From: JABSOG01 sp965277695
GTDB lineage: Bacteria; Pseudomonadota; Gammaproteobacteria; Enterobacterales; Alteromonadaceae
Length of the DNA: 64,000 nt
Assembly: GCA_965277695.1 (NCBI GenBank)
Contig: CBDIDQ010000147.1
Location: 7,167-71,166, forward strand
Direction: 5' to 3'
A model generated the notes under the pieces. The model was given only the letters and a program-made list of their open reading frames with translations, made no database searches and was not told the origin of the DNA. Numbering within the stretch: the first letter of the stretch is position 1; every line of letters begins with the position of its first letter. The position numbers were made by a program, and so were the translations under genes. Positions 1 to 8,307 of this stretch are shown piece after piece.

Positions 1-435
1 GATGCCGTTTTGCAAAGAATAGAACATGCTTTTGTCTGCCAAACGTAATTCTACTAAGTCAGCTGTTTTTGCCGAATAGCCTTTGGCGTTAATAACGGCT
101 GTTTCAAAATGGTTAAACTCAGTCAGATCCAGTTTATTGCCGGACTGCTTAAGTGTTTGTAGTGACACCGAACGGTTTTCGACGGTGATTTCACTGGCCA
201 GTAAAGGACGCAACTGTTGATATTGTTGCGCAATATTCAGTGCGGTATTTCTTTTATGTTGGCTAAAATCCATTTTTTGCTGTGATGCCAAACGACCTTG
301 CTTTTGATCATCAGCGCTGACTGCTGAATCGACTGCTAAAGAGTGGTTAACAGACTCAGCGGCTAAGCTGTTGGCAGCAAGAGAACCGAGTAATAAACTA
401 CTGAGTAGGCCGATAGATTTTTTAATCGTGAACAT
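1..435 (-). CDS. Exported protein of unknown function, N-terminal part (runs off the window)
   Basis: Reading the minus strand from the ATG at 433-435 gives 145 codons, open to the window edge. The N-terminus is a clear Sec signal peptide (MFTIKKSIGLLSSLLLGSLA...), with probable cleavage after the NSLA-A region near residue 25. The mature start is polar and Gln/Ser-rich, then mixed (residues about 60-145). An AGAGAG ribosome binding site lies 7-8 nt before the ATG. No catalytic motif is visible in this fragment, so I assign no function. It is divergent from the TPR gene at 967 and shares a 531-bp intergenic region with it. Confidence 0.75.
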   Translation of the reverse strand, partial: MFTIKKSIGLLSSLLLGSLAANSLAAESVNHSLAVDSAVSADDQKQGRLASQQKMDFSQHKRNTALNIAQQYQQLRPLLASEITVENRSVSLQTLKQSGNKLDLTEFNHFETAVINAKGYSAKTADLVELRLADKSMFYSLQNGI

Positions 436-966
436 ATTTTATCTCTCTTTTGTAATGATTGTTGCTTGAATGCCCAGACTTCGTAAAATGATATTAACAA
501 TAAGTAAACATCTTTAGTGTAAATACTCTGGCATTTTTACAATCTCAATGTGAAAATTTGCTGTATAATATTTCTATTTAATATCAGTAAGATAGGTGTG
601 TTTGGTAAACAAAGGTTACATTCTTTTATGATATAAAATGCCAATGTTACATCCGCTTTAACGCTGCATTTATCAGTGTTTAGCAACAAACCTGTTGATG
701 ATGTTGTAAAAACGTTACATTAGCTAAGCACTAGGTTTTTTGATGTCACCTTAGTAAAAAAGAGCTTGGTTAAGCTGGTTTTTTCGGCGGCTAAAAAAAG
801 TGGCAAAAAATTGATAATAACTGTGATGGTTGACGTTAAATGGACTTTAAATCGGTTTGGGTGTTTTTTTTAATCCGTTTTGGCAGGTGCAAAGGACCCA
901 TCACAACGCTATATTAAAGTGGGGATCACAACAATGGCAACAACTGAATAAGGCTGATCATAACTG
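436..966. other. 531-bp divergent intergenic region with repeated GTTACAT-type motifs
   Basis: No gene is supported here. The AT-rich stretch holds several short related motifs: AAGGTTACATTCTT (612-625), ATGTTACATCC (644-654), AACGTTACAT (711-720) and TGATGTCACCTTAG (741-754). The last is the exact reverse complement of a 14-mer at 2707-2720, in front of the Vps62-like gene. This looks like a regulatory region for the two divergent genes, but no start site can be fixed by eye. Confidence 0.45.
741..754 (-). promoter_or_regulatory. Candidate operator, 14-mer shared with 2707-2720
   Basis: TGATGTCACCTTAG here is the perfect inverted copy of CTAAGGTGACATCA at 2707-2720. One copy lies upstream of the wHTH/TPR gene and the other upstream of the Vps62-like gene. 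Exact 14-bp sharing between two adjacent promoter regions suggests a common DNA-binding protein; which one is not shown. Confidence 0.4.
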
Positions 967-2667
967 ATGAAAGTATTGTCTGGCGAATTGCCCGAGCAAT
1001 TGATAAGAACCGAATTGGATAAAGTGCTCACTAGTAAGCATTTTATTAAGTCCCAACGACTGAGTGAGTTTTTGTCATTTGTGGTCGAAACCACCCTTAG
1101 TGGTCAAAGTGGGACATTAAAAGGCTATACCATTGGAGTTGAAGTTTATGGGCGGCCGGTTTCATTCGATCCACAAAGCGACACGGTAGTTAGAGTCGGG
1201 GCATTAAGGCTGAGAAACAAACTCAAAGCTTTCTATGAGGCAGAAGGGCACAATGCATTAATTCAAATTAAATTACCTGACCGCTCTTACGCGCCGATTT
1301 TTCTTAGCTGTGAAATGGAGATCTCAAGCCCAACCTCAGCGCCTATAGAGACCCAATTACCTGTAAGCCCAGTGGATGAAATCCAAAACCCCAAGTTCCC
1401 GTTGCGGTTAAAGGCTTTGGCGCTGAGCGCTTTGGTGATCATTACTTCACTCGTTTTTTTGCTGATAAGTGGGGGGTTTATAAGTGACGAGCAAGCTGTG
1501 GATCAACTGCAAAATCAGGTGGCGCTGCAATCAGCGACGTTGGCGGCAAACTATGTTGAAAAAGAAGATTATGCCAATGCGGTGATCCAATATAAAAAGG
1601 CAGTGGTGTTAAACCCTAATAATACTGTTTACCTGCGTCAGCTGGGTGACAATCAGGCGATTTTAGCCCAATACCAGCAAGCCCAACAATCGTTTGAGTC
1701 TGCATTGGCTATTGACCGGGCTCAAGCTGCCAGCTCAATTGCAGTGGCCAAAGATTTACGCTGGTTGGCGAAGCTTGCTCTGAAAATGGGGCTATTTGAT
1801 CAAGCATTGAATTATAGCGAACAGGCATTGGTAATGGCCAAACAGCATGTTGATGATGAGAGTCAATTAGTCAGTTATTACAATAGTTTGGCTAAATCTC
1901 ATCTTAAGCTCACTAATTATTCATTAGCGAAAAAGAATATTGATAAGGCGTTTGAACTACTTGATGAGACGCTTAAACAGAACCAGCCCTTATTAGCCAA
2001 GCTGTATACCACTCGGGCGGTTTTGTATACTCGACAGCAACAATATCTTGAGGCGGTGCCTGACTACACCAAAGCATTAGCGTTAAATGTGCAAGTGTAT
2101 GGCGAGCAGCATTCCAAAGTGGCGTTATCACAAGGCTATTTGGGCAGTATCTACAACATGGTAGGGCAGCAGAGTCAGGCATTACACTACTATAACAAGG
2201 CGATGACAGTTTACCGGGGGATCCTCGGTGACAATCATCCTCAGGTTGGGACCGCCTATAACAATATTGCCAATGTACTGGTCGATCAAGCAGAGTATGC
2301 TCAGGCGCAGGATTATTATCTTAAAGCATTGGCGATCACTCGCGAACATTTTGCAGCAGGGGGCTCCAAGGATTCGTTAGAGCTATATAACCTCGGTTTA
2401 CTGAATATTCAAATGAAGCAACCGGTTATAGCATTGGATTATTTGCAACAATCACTAGTTTATTATCTCAAGGCTTATGGCGATGAACATCAGGAAGTTG
2501 CCATTATATGGGCAGATATGGGTGATACTTATATGTTGATGAATGATGTTGAGCAGGCCGAGCGGTTTTTTAGCCAAGCTTTACCCATTTATGTACGGAC
2601 TTTTGGTGAAAAGCATCAACGTACGATTGGGTTGAAACAGCGGATCAGTGGGCTTCAAGCCCAGTAA
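967..2667 (+). CDS. Inner-membrane winged-helix/TPR regulator-like protein
   Basis: 566 aa. Residues 1-115 match the winged-helix-like domain often found at the N-terminus of membrane-anchored TPR or cyclase proteins: a core LKGYTIGVEVYGRP, then DPQSDTVVRVGALRLRNKL, then a hairpin PDRSYAP. One transmembrane helix follows (about 147-171). From about residue 190 to 560 there are kinesin-light-chain-type TPR repeats of about 42 aa. The expected layout is a cytoplasmic DNA-binding-like head and a periplasmic protein-binding TPR tail. A stop codon just upstream supports the ATG at 967. It stands alone, and both flanking intergenic regions carry the same 14-mer, so it may control itself and the next gene. 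That regulatory role is inference. Confidence 0.75.
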   Translation: MKVLSGELPEQLIRTELDKVLTSKHFIKSQRLSEFLSFVVETTLSGQSGTLKGYTIGVEVYGRPVSFDPQSDTVVRVGALRLRNKLKAFYEAEGHNALIQIKLPDRSYAPIFLSCEMEISSPTSAPIETQLPVSPVDEIQNPKFPLRLKALALSALVIITSLVFLLISGGFISDEQAVDQLQNQVALQSATLAANYVEKEDYANAVIQYKKAVVLNPNNTVYLRQLGDNQAILAQYQQAQQSFESALAIDRAQAASSIAVAKDLRWLAKLALKMGLFDQALNYSEQALVMAKQHVDDESQLVSYYNSLAKSHLKLTNYSLAKKNIDKAFELLDETLKQNQPLLAKLYTTRAVLYTRQQQYLEAVPDYTKALALNVQVYGEQHSKVALSQGYLGSIYNMVGQQSQALHYYNKAMTVYRGILGDNHPQVGTAYNNIANVLVDQAEYAQAQDYYLKALAITREHFAAGGSKDSLELYNLGLLNIQMKQPVIALDYLQQSLVYYLKAYGDEHQEVAIIWADMGDTYMLMNDVEQAERFFSQALPIYVRTFGEKHQRTIGLKQRISGLQAQ

Positions 2668-2983
2668 GCTGGCAAATAAGGTTACAGCCAAGCGATTGTT
2701 GTCACGCTAAGGTGACATCATAAAATCTCCTTTTTAGTCAAGGTTACATCCTTAAAATAATCGAATATAATCAGTAGCTTAAATATAATGTTGCAACATT
2801 GTTACAATAATGTATTAAATTTATTGGCTGTTGATAACCACTTTTACCCCCTTGGTTGTCACCTGTTCCCGCTTTGTTATTAGTCTTTTCTCAAACATAA
2901 TGGCTCCAGCAATAACGCTGTGTTATCAGAACGTTAGATTCTGATAAAGATTATTCACGATACAAAACAAAGCGAGTAAACCA
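2668..2983. other. 316-bp intergenic region with GGTTACAT/GGTGACAT motifs
   Basis: No gene seen. Motifs related to those upstream of 967 recur: AAGGTTACAGCC near 2680, CTAAGGTGACATCA (2707-2720), AAGGTTACATCCTT (2740-2753) and a TGTTACAATAATG block near 2800. The last 40 bases before the ATG at 2984 are a plain AT-rich leader ending in an AAAGCGAG-type ribosome binding region. Confidence 0.4.
2707..2720 (+). promoter_or_regulatory. Candidate operator, 14-mer shared with 741-754
   Basis: CTAAGGTGACATCA, the inverted exact partner of 741-754. A looser relative, AAGGTTACATCCTT, follows about 30 bp later, giving closely spaced candidate sites upstream of the Vps62-like gene. Confidence 0.4.
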
Positions 2984-4897
2984 ATGAAATTTAAAAAGAG
3001 CCTGATAAATTTAGCGATATTATCTTCGAGTATGTTAATGCTTGGTAACGTCTATGCGGTTGATGAAAGCAGAACGCTGGTCCATGCAACATCAGATGTT
3101 AAACAAGGCGACCTAAGTAAGTCAGCGTCTCATGTTCAAGTGTTTGAATATGGTGATTACGTGGGAATTTCTTATGGTTTATTTTACCCTCATAATGGTG
3201 ATATTTTTCTCAGTCAAGGATCAGGTGGAGATTTGGGTGACGTTATCTGTGCCCTGACACCATGGCTTTGTGGACCAGTAGATTGGGTTGCTGGAGATGA
3301 AGGAGTTCATGAAGGTGACTGGGAAAACGTCAAAGTGATTATCAATAAGAATAGTCAGTCGATTGAAGAAGTCTATATCAGTGCCCATGAAGGTGAAGGC
3401 GGCTGGTTCCCGTTGAGTAACTTTAGCATCGAGTCAAATCGTCCAGTGGTATATTCGGCGTTGCATTCTCATGCTAATTATCGAACCTCAGGACTGCAAG
3501 CCCGTATTGAAGAAACCTTTGGTGTTGCCAATGACCAGACTGACCGGGGCGAGTTATGGCAATTAAAAGATCATATTTCTCTTATTGGTAGTGATTATGC
3601 AACCAATAATCAATATGCCTGGGTGGAATATAACGGCCGCTGGGGAGCCACTTTTGATGAAGGTTTTAGCGGCACTAATAGCCCGGGTGGTAAAAAGTTC
3701 TCAAAAAACTGGTTTGTTAACTGGGTTGAAGATGAGGAAGGCATTAATATCTCCACTGGCAATCTGACTGACTTGGTGCAAGATAAATACGCTGACGCCA
3801 AACAGTTGGCTTATGACTATGCACCAAGAGTTTACTTGCATTCGGATGAGCAATATATGCCTTCATCGGTCCCTTGGTATCTCGATAGAGTGCAGTTGGA
3901 GGTTGATGATAATGTGACGCTGGATACCGGTGAAGTTAACCCATGGACTGTTGTTGGTAAGAACGCTCCTTTATTACCTGATTTGAGTTTGTTCAGTAAG
4001 AATAAAGGGCTGATTGAAGCGACCAATGAAAAATATAATGATCAGAATGTGTGGAAAGTGTCGACTGAAGGCGTTGATGGCTATCTACAAGGTATCAATG
4101 CCGGTGCGACTTTTACGCCGGACAATAAAGTGTATGAATTCAGCGTTGCGTTAAAAGCAGAGCCGGGCACTACCCAATTGGTGACTTTGCGGTTACGGGA
4201 TAAAGAAAGCGAAAACATCAAAGAGCAGGACTTTACTGTTACTGATCAATGGCAGACTTATTCAGTTAACCAAGGATTTCCGGGGACTCATAGTGGGTTG
4301 TCGATGTTTATCTATCCGGCAGGCAAAGTCGCTGGCAACAATGGCTATGTTTATGCAGCTGATGCCAAGTTGGACCGTATTGTTACTTATACCAAAACGT
4401 TGGCTGGACTTAGATGGGGCAAAAACAATTCTAGAGTAGGTGAGGGGCGTTGTTCTTTGAATGGTCAGTTGTTGTCAACCGGGGTTATTAGTGAAGAGTG
4501 TGCTGAAAAAGGTCGCTACTACACTTGGCAAGAAGCACAGACAGCTTGTCCGGTTAACTACAGATTGCCAACGGTCAGTGAATACCTAGCGTTGTTTGAT
4601 GCAACAGGTGGTGCCAATGACACGGCGGGTCGACAGCTTAAATCAGTCGGTTTTGGTAACGGTACCAATGAGCATAGCTTTAATGCGATAGCGACAGGTT
4701 GGGCCAATGCGGGTTCAACGACCTTGACCAATACCAATATTGAAACTGCGTTTTGGACAGCAGATGAAAATGCTGCCAACAATACTGAGGCTGCTCGGGT
4801 GTTTTTGCAAGAAAACAACAGCCAAATCCCTTGGTCACCGACCTTTTACGCCAACCGTGACAAAAACAAACGTTACAGCGTTCGTTGTGTGAAGTAG
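2984..4897 (+). CDS. Exported Vps62-domain protein with CBM-like and DUF1566-like C-terminal modules
   Basis: 637 aa with a signal peptide (cleavage near VYA-VDE, residue about 25). The first half resembles the Vps62 family: HEGDWENVKVIIN, then RPVVYSALHSHANY, and further on YAPRVYLHSDEQYMPSS, the usual order of conserved blocks. Residues about 340-475 look like a beta-sandwich carbohydrate-binding module (YLQGINAGATFTPDN ... FPGTHSGLSMFIY). The C-terminal about 150 residues resemble the DUF1566/Fibrobacter-paralogous type fold (YYTWQEAQTACPVNYRLPTV) with cysteine pairs. The function is unknown; a secreted or surface binding protein is the fair reading. The unusual three-module build is visible directly. 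It may share an operator with the upstream regulator. Confidence 0.7.
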   Translation: MKFKKSLINLAILSSSMLMLGNVYAVDESRTLVHATSDVKQGDLSKSASHVQVFEYGDYVGISYGLFYPHNGDIFLSQGSGGDLGDVICALTPWLCGPVDWVAGDEGVHEGDWENVKVIINKNSQSIEEVYISAHEGEGGWFPLSNFSIESNRPVVYSALHSHANYRTSGLQARIEETFGVANDQTDRGELWQLKDHISLIGSDYATNNQYAWVEYNGRWGATFDEGFSGTNSPGGKKFSKNWFVNWVEDEEGINISTGNLTDLVQDKYADAKQLAYDYAPRVYLHSDEQYMPSSVPWYLDRVQLEVDDNVTLDTGEVNPWTVVGKNAPLLPDLSLFSKNKGLIEATNEKYNDQNVWKVSTEGVDGYLQGINAGATFTPDNKVYEFSVALKAEPGTTQLVTLRLRDKESENIKEQDFTVTDQWQTYSVNQGFPGTHSGLSMFIYPAGKVAGNNGYVYAADAKLDRIVTYTKTLAGLRWGKNNSRVGEGRCSLNGQLLSTGVISEECAEKGRYYTWQEAQTACPVNYRLPTVSEYLALFDATGGANDTAGRQLKSVGFGNGTNEHSFNAIATGWANAGSTTLTNTNIETAFWTADENAANNTEAARVFLQENNSQIPWSPTFYANRDKNKRYSVRCVK

Positions 4898-4934
4898 AGA
4901 GATAAAAATCTTGTTTACGGCATCGTTGCGGTGT

Positions 4935-4957
4935 CGTAGACGAGAATTTATTCTCGT
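4935..4957 (+). repeat. GTAG-footed palindrome (REP-like family), also a likely bidirectional terminator
   Basis: CGTAG followed by arm ACGAGAA, loop TTTA and arm TTCTCGT, then TTTT. The same 23-bp sequence occurs exactly, inverted, at 8131-8153. It sits between the convergent Vps62-like and RES genes, where the hairpin plus T-run could end transcription. Confidence 0.75.
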
Positions 4958-4981
4958 TTTATCTGCATCAACCATCAACCA

Positions 4982-5698
4982 TCAACTGTCACCCTTCACT
5001 AAAGCCACCGATAACACGACGGTAATTTTTCTTTGCTGAGCGTTATAAACATATCTGAAATGTTGCCCTTGTATTGGCAATGTCACTGCCTTTGGTCGAA
5101 AGGCGGCAATGCATTCACCTCCTTCAAAACGCACACTGCGATAAACCAAGCCATTACTCCCTTGGGCCTTTAATTGTTGGGCAAAGCTTTGTGACGCTGC
5201 GTATGAATTGGGATCATGTAATGCTGCATATTGACTACCTCGAATGTCATGCATTGGCAAAGCGACTCTGTTGATATATTCACGCATGGTCAATTCTGTG
5301 TCGGGCTCTTGTGTTTGCAACATGAATTGTTCCCGGTGGAACATGGTTTCAGCCAATGCAGTATCGAGCGAATTTGCTGCATAATAAACCCCATAATGAT
5401 GGCCATCGGTGAAACGACTGGGTAAGGCGATATGAGTGAAGGCGGCCATTACCGGGGTTGAGCCGGGACCTGCGATCCTTTCTTGTGCTGGTACACGGTG
5501 AAGGTCGCCTACTTGTTCTTTTAGTCTGTCATTGGTCAGTGCTTCGATAGCAAAGGTGAGTTCCAACTCATGGGGGTCGGCAACAGATTCAAATAGATCG
5601 ATGGGCGGAAAATGACTGGGGATCAAGCGGTGCAAAGACTGCCACTGTGGTTGTGTATGTGGTTGTGTATGTGGTTGTATAACAGCAGGCGGTTCCAT
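4982..5698 (-). CDS. RES-domain toxin of a type II toxin-antitoxin system
   Basis: 238 aa. The RES fold is recognisable from HRLIPSHFPP near the N-terminus (Arg about residue 24), the block YGVYYAANSLDTALAE with its conserved Glu, and GSNGLVYRSVRFEGGECIAAF with the conserved Ser. Known RES toxins (ParT/MbcT type) degrade or use NAD+ and arrest growth. The gene follows its Xre/MbcA antitoxin gene by only 6 bp, the usual antitoxin-first order. Odd feature: residues 9-17 read PHTQPHTQP, from a 12-bp tandem repeat (about 5646-5681), an insertion ahead of the RES core. Confidence 0.9.
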   Translation of the reverse strand: MEPPAVIQPHTQPHTQPQWQSLHRLIPSHFPPIDLFESVADPHELELTFAIEALTNDRLKEQVGDLHRVPAQERIAGPGSTPVMAAFTHIALPSRFTDGHHYGVYYAANSLDTALAETMFHREQFMLQTQEPDTELTMREYINRVALPMHDIRGSQYAALHDPNSYAASQSFAQQLKAQGSNGLVYRSVRFEGGECIAAFRPKAVTLPIQGQHFRYVYNAQQRKITVVLSVALVKGDS

Positions 5699-5704
5699 CC
5701 CAGA

Positions 5705-6109
5705 TCACCCCCGTACTGAATCAAGATAACGTCTGACATCTGACAGGTGGGTGACACTACCCTTAAGCATAAAGTCCAGTGCTGACTCACCGCCAAAATA
5801 TTGGTTAGCTTTTTTCGGCCAGGCGTTTGATTGGGCTTCATTGGGAAATAGCAGCCGTAATGCTTTGTAAATGCCCATGATGTAGGAGATACGCTCTAGG
5901 GTGTCTTTACTGATGGTTGGACCTTCGTTTTTGCGCCATTTGAAAAAGGTCGACCGGGCGGGCTCGCCTAGCAATGCCATCTCTTCATGGGCGTTTAACT
6001 GCCAGCCCTTGGTGATATTGAAAAAAACTTTTAATGCGGTTTGAGAAACGATTTTGGCATCGGCTTGATCAAGAATATTGGTTTCGGCTAATAGTGTTTT
6101 GTTTAACAT
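5705..6109 (-). CDS. Xre/MbcA/ParS-type antitoxin of the RES toxin
   Basis: 134 aa from the ATG at 6107-6109 (MLNKTLLAETN). A longer TTG reading from 6169 would run through the operator palindrome and lacks a good ribosome binding site, whereas GGAG lies ahead of this ATG. The middle carries an HTH-like segment (LNAHEEMALLGEPARSTFFK). The C-terminal half has the toxin-binding signature of this family: LERISYIMGIYKALRLLF, then a WPKKANQYFGG stretch. It neutralises the RES toxin encoded 6 bp downstream and should repress the shared promoter through the inverted repeat at 6154-6167. Confidence 0.9.
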   Translation of the reverse strand: MLNKTLLAETNILDQADAKIVSQTALKVFFNITKGWQLNAHEEMALLGEPARSTFFKWRKNEGPTISKDTLERISYIMGIYKALRLLFPNEAQSNAWPKKANQYFGGESALDFMLKGSVTHLSDVRRYLDSVRG

Positions 6110-6153
6110 AATGAACTCACTTGCTCCAAATAGAGAGGCTAATGAATAGCCTA

Positions 6154-6167
6154 GTCTCCTTGGAGAC
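6154..6167. promoter_or_regulatory. Probable operator of the RES-Xre operon
   Basis: GTCTCCTTGGAGAC has 6-bp inverted arms GTCTCC/GGAGAC around TT. It lies about 45 bp upstream of the antitoxin ATG, where antitoxins of this family usually autorepress. Confidence 0.55.
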
Positions 6168-6340
6168 AAAAAGCAACAAAAGTTTTTATGCAGACTATCG
6201 GATTTTTTGGAGTGCTTTTAGGCCACCGCCTTGACAAGCTTATGCGTGGCAGCTAGAACTTCTGTAAGCCTACTATCATTATCCACCTAACTATTTGGTA
6301 AACAACCCAAATATCGATTGAGTTCCCGGAGTACACCAAG

Positions 6341-7711
6341 ATGAAAAAATTGATTAAAACGACACTGTTGACCGCTGCATCGGTCGTCATCAGTGGCACT
6401 TCTCTCGCCAGTACCATTGCCGTAACAGAGCAAACGCATTCAACCGAAGGTTTGGAGGGCGTTACCGCAGTCCAGGCTTCAAATAGCATTGTTGTTACGC
6501 TTGGGGCAGCTTATGCCGAAGGTGATACGATTTCGTTCCAATTCAATGCCGATGTGATGTCAAATACCACTTTTCCCTCGCAACTCAATGTACCAACTGT
6601 TGATAGTGCCACACCCAGCGAAGCAATTGCTGGGATGGCATTGGGTTTTTTGAGTAGTGATACCAGCAATGTGATTTATCGTGTGACGTCAGTCACCCAA
6701 CCTGATGATACCCCGGGGGATGGCGGCACCAACTATTCTGCTCAAACGACACTGGGTGCTGTTATTACTTTGGGCTCGGTGGGTTATACCGCCACATCAG
6801 TGACGTCTGGCGACCTGACGATGACAGTTGCGTCAAGCACTAATAATGGGGGGTCGTTGGATACCAATAGCACAGCGACATTGGCGACAGCAAAAACCCA
6901 GTTTGGCTCGGCAACAATGAGCGCTGTTTTTGATAATGTGATTGATGTTTCTGATGGGCGTATCGCATTTACGCCAGCGGGTACTGATACGATGTCGTGG
7001 AGTATCACTAATCCGGCAACAACCGGCTGGATGAATTTAGCCACAGTTAACAGTAGTAATGGCACGGTCGCGACGATAAATGGTGAGTCGGGCAAAATGG
7101 CCAGTCTCAAAACCTCTGCTTTTGCGGTAGCCGGTGGAGGTACAGTGACATTTACCGAAGCCTCCGATCAGGTGGATGTTAGCTATGATGGTGATGTTAC
7201 CAGCGACACACTGACGTTCACACCACCAGTTGCTCCTGATGCTGTTGCCCTAAACGTGCAATCTTTTACGGCGGGTATGAAATACAACTATACCTCAGCC
7301 GGTGGTACAGAAAATAGCAAGACCGTGGGTAGTGGCTTATCTGCCGGTGCATGGACACTTAATGGATCCATCGTGACTATTCCTTATATGCCTTACAGTG
7401 CCAATGCGTCGCAAATCATCTACTTAACCAATACAGGCACTCAAAGTGGAGATATTTTAGTAACGGCCTTTGATCTTGATGGCAATAAATATGATTTAGG
7501 TGTAGTGGCGTCTTCTGGTGCGGGCAAGTTGGTTAAACTGGCTAATGTCATTAGTACTGGGTTAGCAGCCAAAGGATTCACCGCAGGCAAGTTGACTATT
7601 ACCATTACAGTCGAAGTGCCAAAAGCTGATATTATTGTTTATGCTTCTTATAATGTGGGCGGGTCAGATCGGGGTTTTGTTAATACTGATCAATATTTAC
7701 CTGAGAAATAA
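6341..7711 (+). CDS. Secreted Thr/Ser/Gly-rich beta protein, surface- or S-layer-like, unknown function
   Basis: 456 aa with a clean signal peptide (MKKLIKTTLLTAASVVISGTSLA, cleavage near 24). The mature protein is rich in Thr, Ser, Gly, Ala and Val, has no cysteine, few charged residues and many alternating hydrophobic stretches. That composition is typical of beta-rich extracellular or surface-layer-like proteins. The C-terminal half (NVQSFTAGMKYNYTSAGG onward) looks like a separate beta domain. No catalytic motif or sorting signal is seen. It is monocistronic, with a hairpin terminator directly behind it at 7730. Sequence composition is the only evidence for its class. Confidence 0.55.
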   Translation: MKKLIKTTLLTAASVVISGTSLASTIAVTEQTHSTEGLEGVTAVQASNSIVVTLGAAYAEGDTISFQFNADVMSNTTFPSQLNVPTVDSATPSEAIAGMALGFLSSDTSNVIYRVTSVTQPDDTPGDGGTNYSAQTTLGAVITLGSVGYTATSVTSGDLTMTVASSTNNGGSLDTNSTATLATAKTQFGSATMSAVFDNVIDVSDGRIAFTPAGTDTMSWSITNPATTGWMNLATVNSSNGTVATINGESGKMASLKTSAFAVAGGGTVTFTEASDQVDVSYDGDVTSDTLTFTPPVAPDAVALNVQSFTAGMKYNYTSAGGTENSKTVGSGLSAGAWTLNGSIVTIPYMPYSANASQIIYLTNTGTQSGDILVTAFDLDGNKYDLGVVASSGAGKLVKLANVISTGLAAKGFTAGKLTITITVEVPKADIIVYASYNVGGSDRGFVNTDQYLPEK

Positions 7712-7729
7712 GTCATGTAGAGATATTGA

Positions 7730-7752
7730 GAAGGGGCGTTCAGCCCCTTCTT
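7730..7752 (+). terminator. Hairpin terminator between convergent genes
   Basis: GAAGGGGC, loop GTTCA, GCCCCTTC, then TT. It lies 18 bp after the stop of the secreted-protein gene and 8 bp before the stop of the convergent lipoprotein gene. The T-run is short, so it is probably a bidirectional structure. Confidence 0.65.
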
Positions 7753-7760
7753 ATCACCGA

Positions 7761-8099
7761 TTAACTTCCTCCTGAGTCACCACTCAAGTCACCTCTTTGG
7801 TGTAACCCGTCTCTAACTGATTTTTCTGCATCTTCGCGCATTTTTTTGCGTTGGGCGTTGGTTGTGCAAGAGCGTTTGCCAATGCGGCTGCCAGTAGGCA
7901 CTACTTTCTCACAACGATAACCAGCTTCCTTTTTAGCGGCTGCCAGTGCCGCTTGATAGTCGGCTCGCTTGGCGATTTGTTCTGAGGTTAACTCAGCGTT
8001 ATTACCGTTACTAGCTTGTGGGGCTTCAGTGCTGGCGCACCCAGTGATGGCGAGAACGACAATGCCATTTAATAAACTGCTTAATAAGATTTTCTTCAT
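7761..8099 (-). CDS. Small lipoprotein of unknown function
   Basis: 112 aa from the ATG at 8097-8099 (MKKILLSSLLNGIVVLAITGC). A longer reading from 8159 starts inside a dispersed palindrome and is not credible. The signal peptide ends in a lipobox-like AITGC, so residue about 21 should be the lipidated cysteine, followed by STEAP. The mature part is polar, with two further cysteines (YRCEKVVPTGSRIGKRSCTT) and a Lys/Arg-rich stretch. It was probably anchored to the outer membrane, since the +2 residue is Ala. The role is unknown. Confidence 0.7.
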   Translation of the reverse strand: MKKILLSSLLNGIVVLAITGCASTEAPQASNGNNAELTSEQIAKRADYQAALAAAKKEAGYRCEKVVPTGSRIGKRSCTTNAQRKKMREDAEKSVRDGLHQRGDLSGDSGGS

Positions 8100-8130
8100 A
8101 ACTTCGATTCCTGTCTTGATATCCTGAGAA

Positions 8131-8153
8131 ACGAGAATAAATTCTCGTCTACG
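8131..8153 (-). repeat. GTAG-footed palindrome (REP-like family)
   Basis: On the minus strand this reads exactly like 4935-4957: CGTAG, arm ACGAGAA, loop TTTA, arm TTCTCGT. It lies about 30 bp upstream of the lipoprotein start. Confidence 0.75.
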
Positions 8154-8244
8154 TCGCACCTGTTATAGCGTAAACCTAGACTAAGTATTAATCTCGTGAA
8201 GCAAAAGCATAAACGTCCCACTTACTATTATCAAGGGGCAAGTT

Positions 8245-8307
8245 ATGAATAAAAATATCAAAATGTATCAGATTGTATTGGGGTTTTTGCTTACTTTGTT
8301 AATATAA
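8245..8307 (+). CDS. Possible 20-residue hydrophobic small protein
   Basis: ATG at 8245 begins MNKNIKMYQIVLGFLLTLLI followed by TAA. AAGGGG sits 6-7 nt before the ATG, a strong Shine-Dalgarno sequence for such a short frame. The product would be a single membrane-helix peptide. Its 3' part overlaps, on the other strand, the last codons of the DoxX-like gene. It could equally be a chance frame or the start of a lost gene. Confidence 0.25.
   Translation: MNKNIKMYQIVLGFLLTLLI

Noticed and set aside
5705..6169. Longer form of the Xre antitoxin starting at 6169
   Set aside because: It would begin with TTG inside the operator palindrome; the ATG at 6109 has a better ribosome binding site and family-like length.
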